A program made the translations under genes and the position numbers. The notes beneath the pieces were generated by a model, which did not search any database, was not told the origin of the DNA, and was given only the letters and a program-made list of their open reading frames with translations. 64,000 nt of DNA from Blautia sp. (GTDB taxonomy: Bacteria > Bacillota > Clostridia > Lachnospirales > Lachnospiraceae). The stretch is taken from contig JAMPHB010000001.1 in NCBI GenBank assembly GCA_023663685.1, forward strand, positions 864,594 to 928,593. Reading direction: 5' to 3'. Of this stretch, positions 63,133 to 64,000 are shown piece by piece (the first letter of the stretch is position 1; every line of letters starts with the position of its first letter).

Positions 63133-64000
63133 TCATTTTCGTCCACTCAATTCCTCCGCCGCCCGCTTCCCGCTGAGCAGGCTCTGCTCCAGCCACAGAT
63201 AATCCCACTCCCCGAACCGCCCTGCGCAAAGTATCCCCTGCCTCTCAAGATACTCCCGAACCGTTTTTCTCGCCTCATAGATATCGGGCGTAAACATAAT
63301 GTTCGCAAACTCCTCGAAACGGATGTCCTTTACCATGATATCCTCTTTCTCAAACAGCCCCATACCAATCAGCAGTTCAATCACTTTTTCCTGAAGCTCT
63401 TCCTTTGTCCCCTCAAAGCTCCTATACCTGGAGACATACACCTCCGCCTGCAGGGAGCTGCAGCCCTCTGGCACATTGTTCGGTGCTTTCTTATTTGGGA
63501 AATACACCCGCGCCGGCAGAATCGACTCATCGTAAATGTAAAACCATATTGTGGGGAATGAAATCTCTTTATTTACCCCCACAGATATCATATAGCCGGA
63601 AGTGTAATCCAACCGCTCTGCAGCTCTGCATACGGAGTCAGGAAGCCCCTCCGTCATCTCCGGCAAAAGGCTTAAGGGCAGGGTCGTAATCAGATGGTCA
63701 TAACTTTCTTCCGAACCGTCCGCAAAGGTAATTCTTTTCTCCCCCGGCGCAAGTTTTACCACCTCTTTTTTGTATTCAATATCAATTCCCTCAATCAGCG
63801 GCTTAAGGAATCCCTGAAAGCCGCCCTCCTTTGGATAATGCATCTCTTTCGAATAGTGGACATTCGGCGTATCGCTCTCGAACGCTCCCCGCAGTATCTC
63901 CTCCAGCGAGGGTACATACATCCTTCCTTTTACCCATTCAGTCTCAAGGCTCTCCGGCTCAACTGTCCAGTACTTTCTGGTATACCGGTATGGAAAATGC
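63133..64000 (-). CDS. FAD-dependent oxidoreductase of the UDP-galactopyranose mutase / protoporphyrinogen-oxidase-like group (5' end outside window)
   Basis: The frame is open to the window edge, so the N-terminal FAD-binding GxGxxG region lies outside; the ATG at 63921 is probably internal. Visible parts fit a flavoprotein of the amine-oxidase/Glf superfamily: YRYTRKYWTVEPESL near the edge, the substrate-domain region RITFADGSEESYDHLITTLP, and the C-terminal FAD-contact segment GILCAGRFGEWDYLWLEQSL with SGKRAAEEL. Such proteins in glycan clusters often make furanose sugars or oxidise sugar nucleotides. The conserved Arg pair of true UDP-galactopyranose mutases cannot be confirmed. It shows that the operon continues upstream of this window. 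Confidence 0.75.
   Translation of the reverse strand, partial: HFPYRYTRKYWTVEPESLETEWVKGRMYVPSLEEILRGAFESDTPNVHYSKEMHYPKEGGFQGFLKPLIEGIDIEYKKEVVKLAPGEKRITFADGSEESYDHLITTLPLSLLPEMTEGLPDSVCRAAERLDYTSGYMISVGVNKEISFPTIWFYIYDESILPARVYFPNKKAPNNVPEGCSSLQAEVYVSRYRSFEGTKEELQEKVIELLIGMGLFEKEDIMVKDIRFEEFANIMFTPDIYEARKTVREYLERQGILCAGRFGEWDYLWLEQSLLSGKRAAEELSGRK

Overview
The window looks like a chromosomal segment of a motile, starch-degrading, Gram-positive Clostridia species, most likely a Lachnospiraceae relative of Roseburia or Butyrivibrio. The evidence is the rpmG-secE-nusG-rplKA / rplJL-rpoBC block with a Firmicutes-type L10 leader, a flagellin with a SigD-type promoter, a very large secreted GH13 amylase with several starch-binding modules, Rpn-family nuclease genes, and consensus SigA promoters and AGGAGG ribosome sites. 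No tRNA, rRNA, CRISPR array or classical insertion sequence was seen. Most genes lie on the minus strand. All assignments come from reading the sequence; no database search was run.

Layout. 0-9.4 kb: the end of a TipAS-like regulator gene (+), then on the minus strand a PAS hybrid histidine kinase, a Y-family polymerase with its small partner, and an overlapping OmpR-type two-component pair. Next comes a patch of Rpn-family nuclease copies (one intact, one frameshifted, one deleted, one tiny scar) separated by copies of one terminator hairpin. 9.4-18.3 kb: the amylase, a membrane protein fused to a catalytically dead HAD domain, and a three-gene NMT1/TauA-type ABC importer (+). 18.3-30 kb: transcription and translation core genes. 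30-37.7 kb: a motility island with a FliD-like cap protein, two GT2 glycosyltransferases, a related repeat protein and flagellin; the glycosyltransferases probably modify flagellin. 37.8-46.7 kb: an alditol-phosphate/CDP-alditol cassette in one operon with an acidic repeat-rich surface protein, divergent from an O-antigen-ligase/polymerase-like protein, a single-span membrane protein and a secreted protein that shares a domain with the repeat-rich one.

46.7-64 kb: a long minus-strand glycan operon. It encodes a Kdo-type pathway (arabinose-5-P isomerase, Kdo-8-P synthase, CMP-sugar synthetase) and a KpsC/KpsS-resembling glycosyltransferase. It also carries a GT2 enzyme, a COG5610-type HAD protein, a radical SAM protein, a ThDP enzyme, an adenylate-forming ligase with acyl carrier protein and GNAT-like acyltransferase, a DegT aminotransferase, an FkbM methyltransferase, a propeller-like orphan and a UDP-galactopyranose-mutase-like flavoprotein.

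The most notable observation is that five enzymes of unrelated catalytic class in this operon each carry what looks like the same small Rossmann-type module (GxGxxG, then an acidic residue at the end of the second strand). Together with Kdo genes in a Gram-positive context and an acyl-transfer cassette, this suggests an undescribed surface glycan or glycoprotein-modification system. Its structure, and whether it decorates flagellin, a capsule or the neighbouring surface proteins, cannot be decided from sequence alone.
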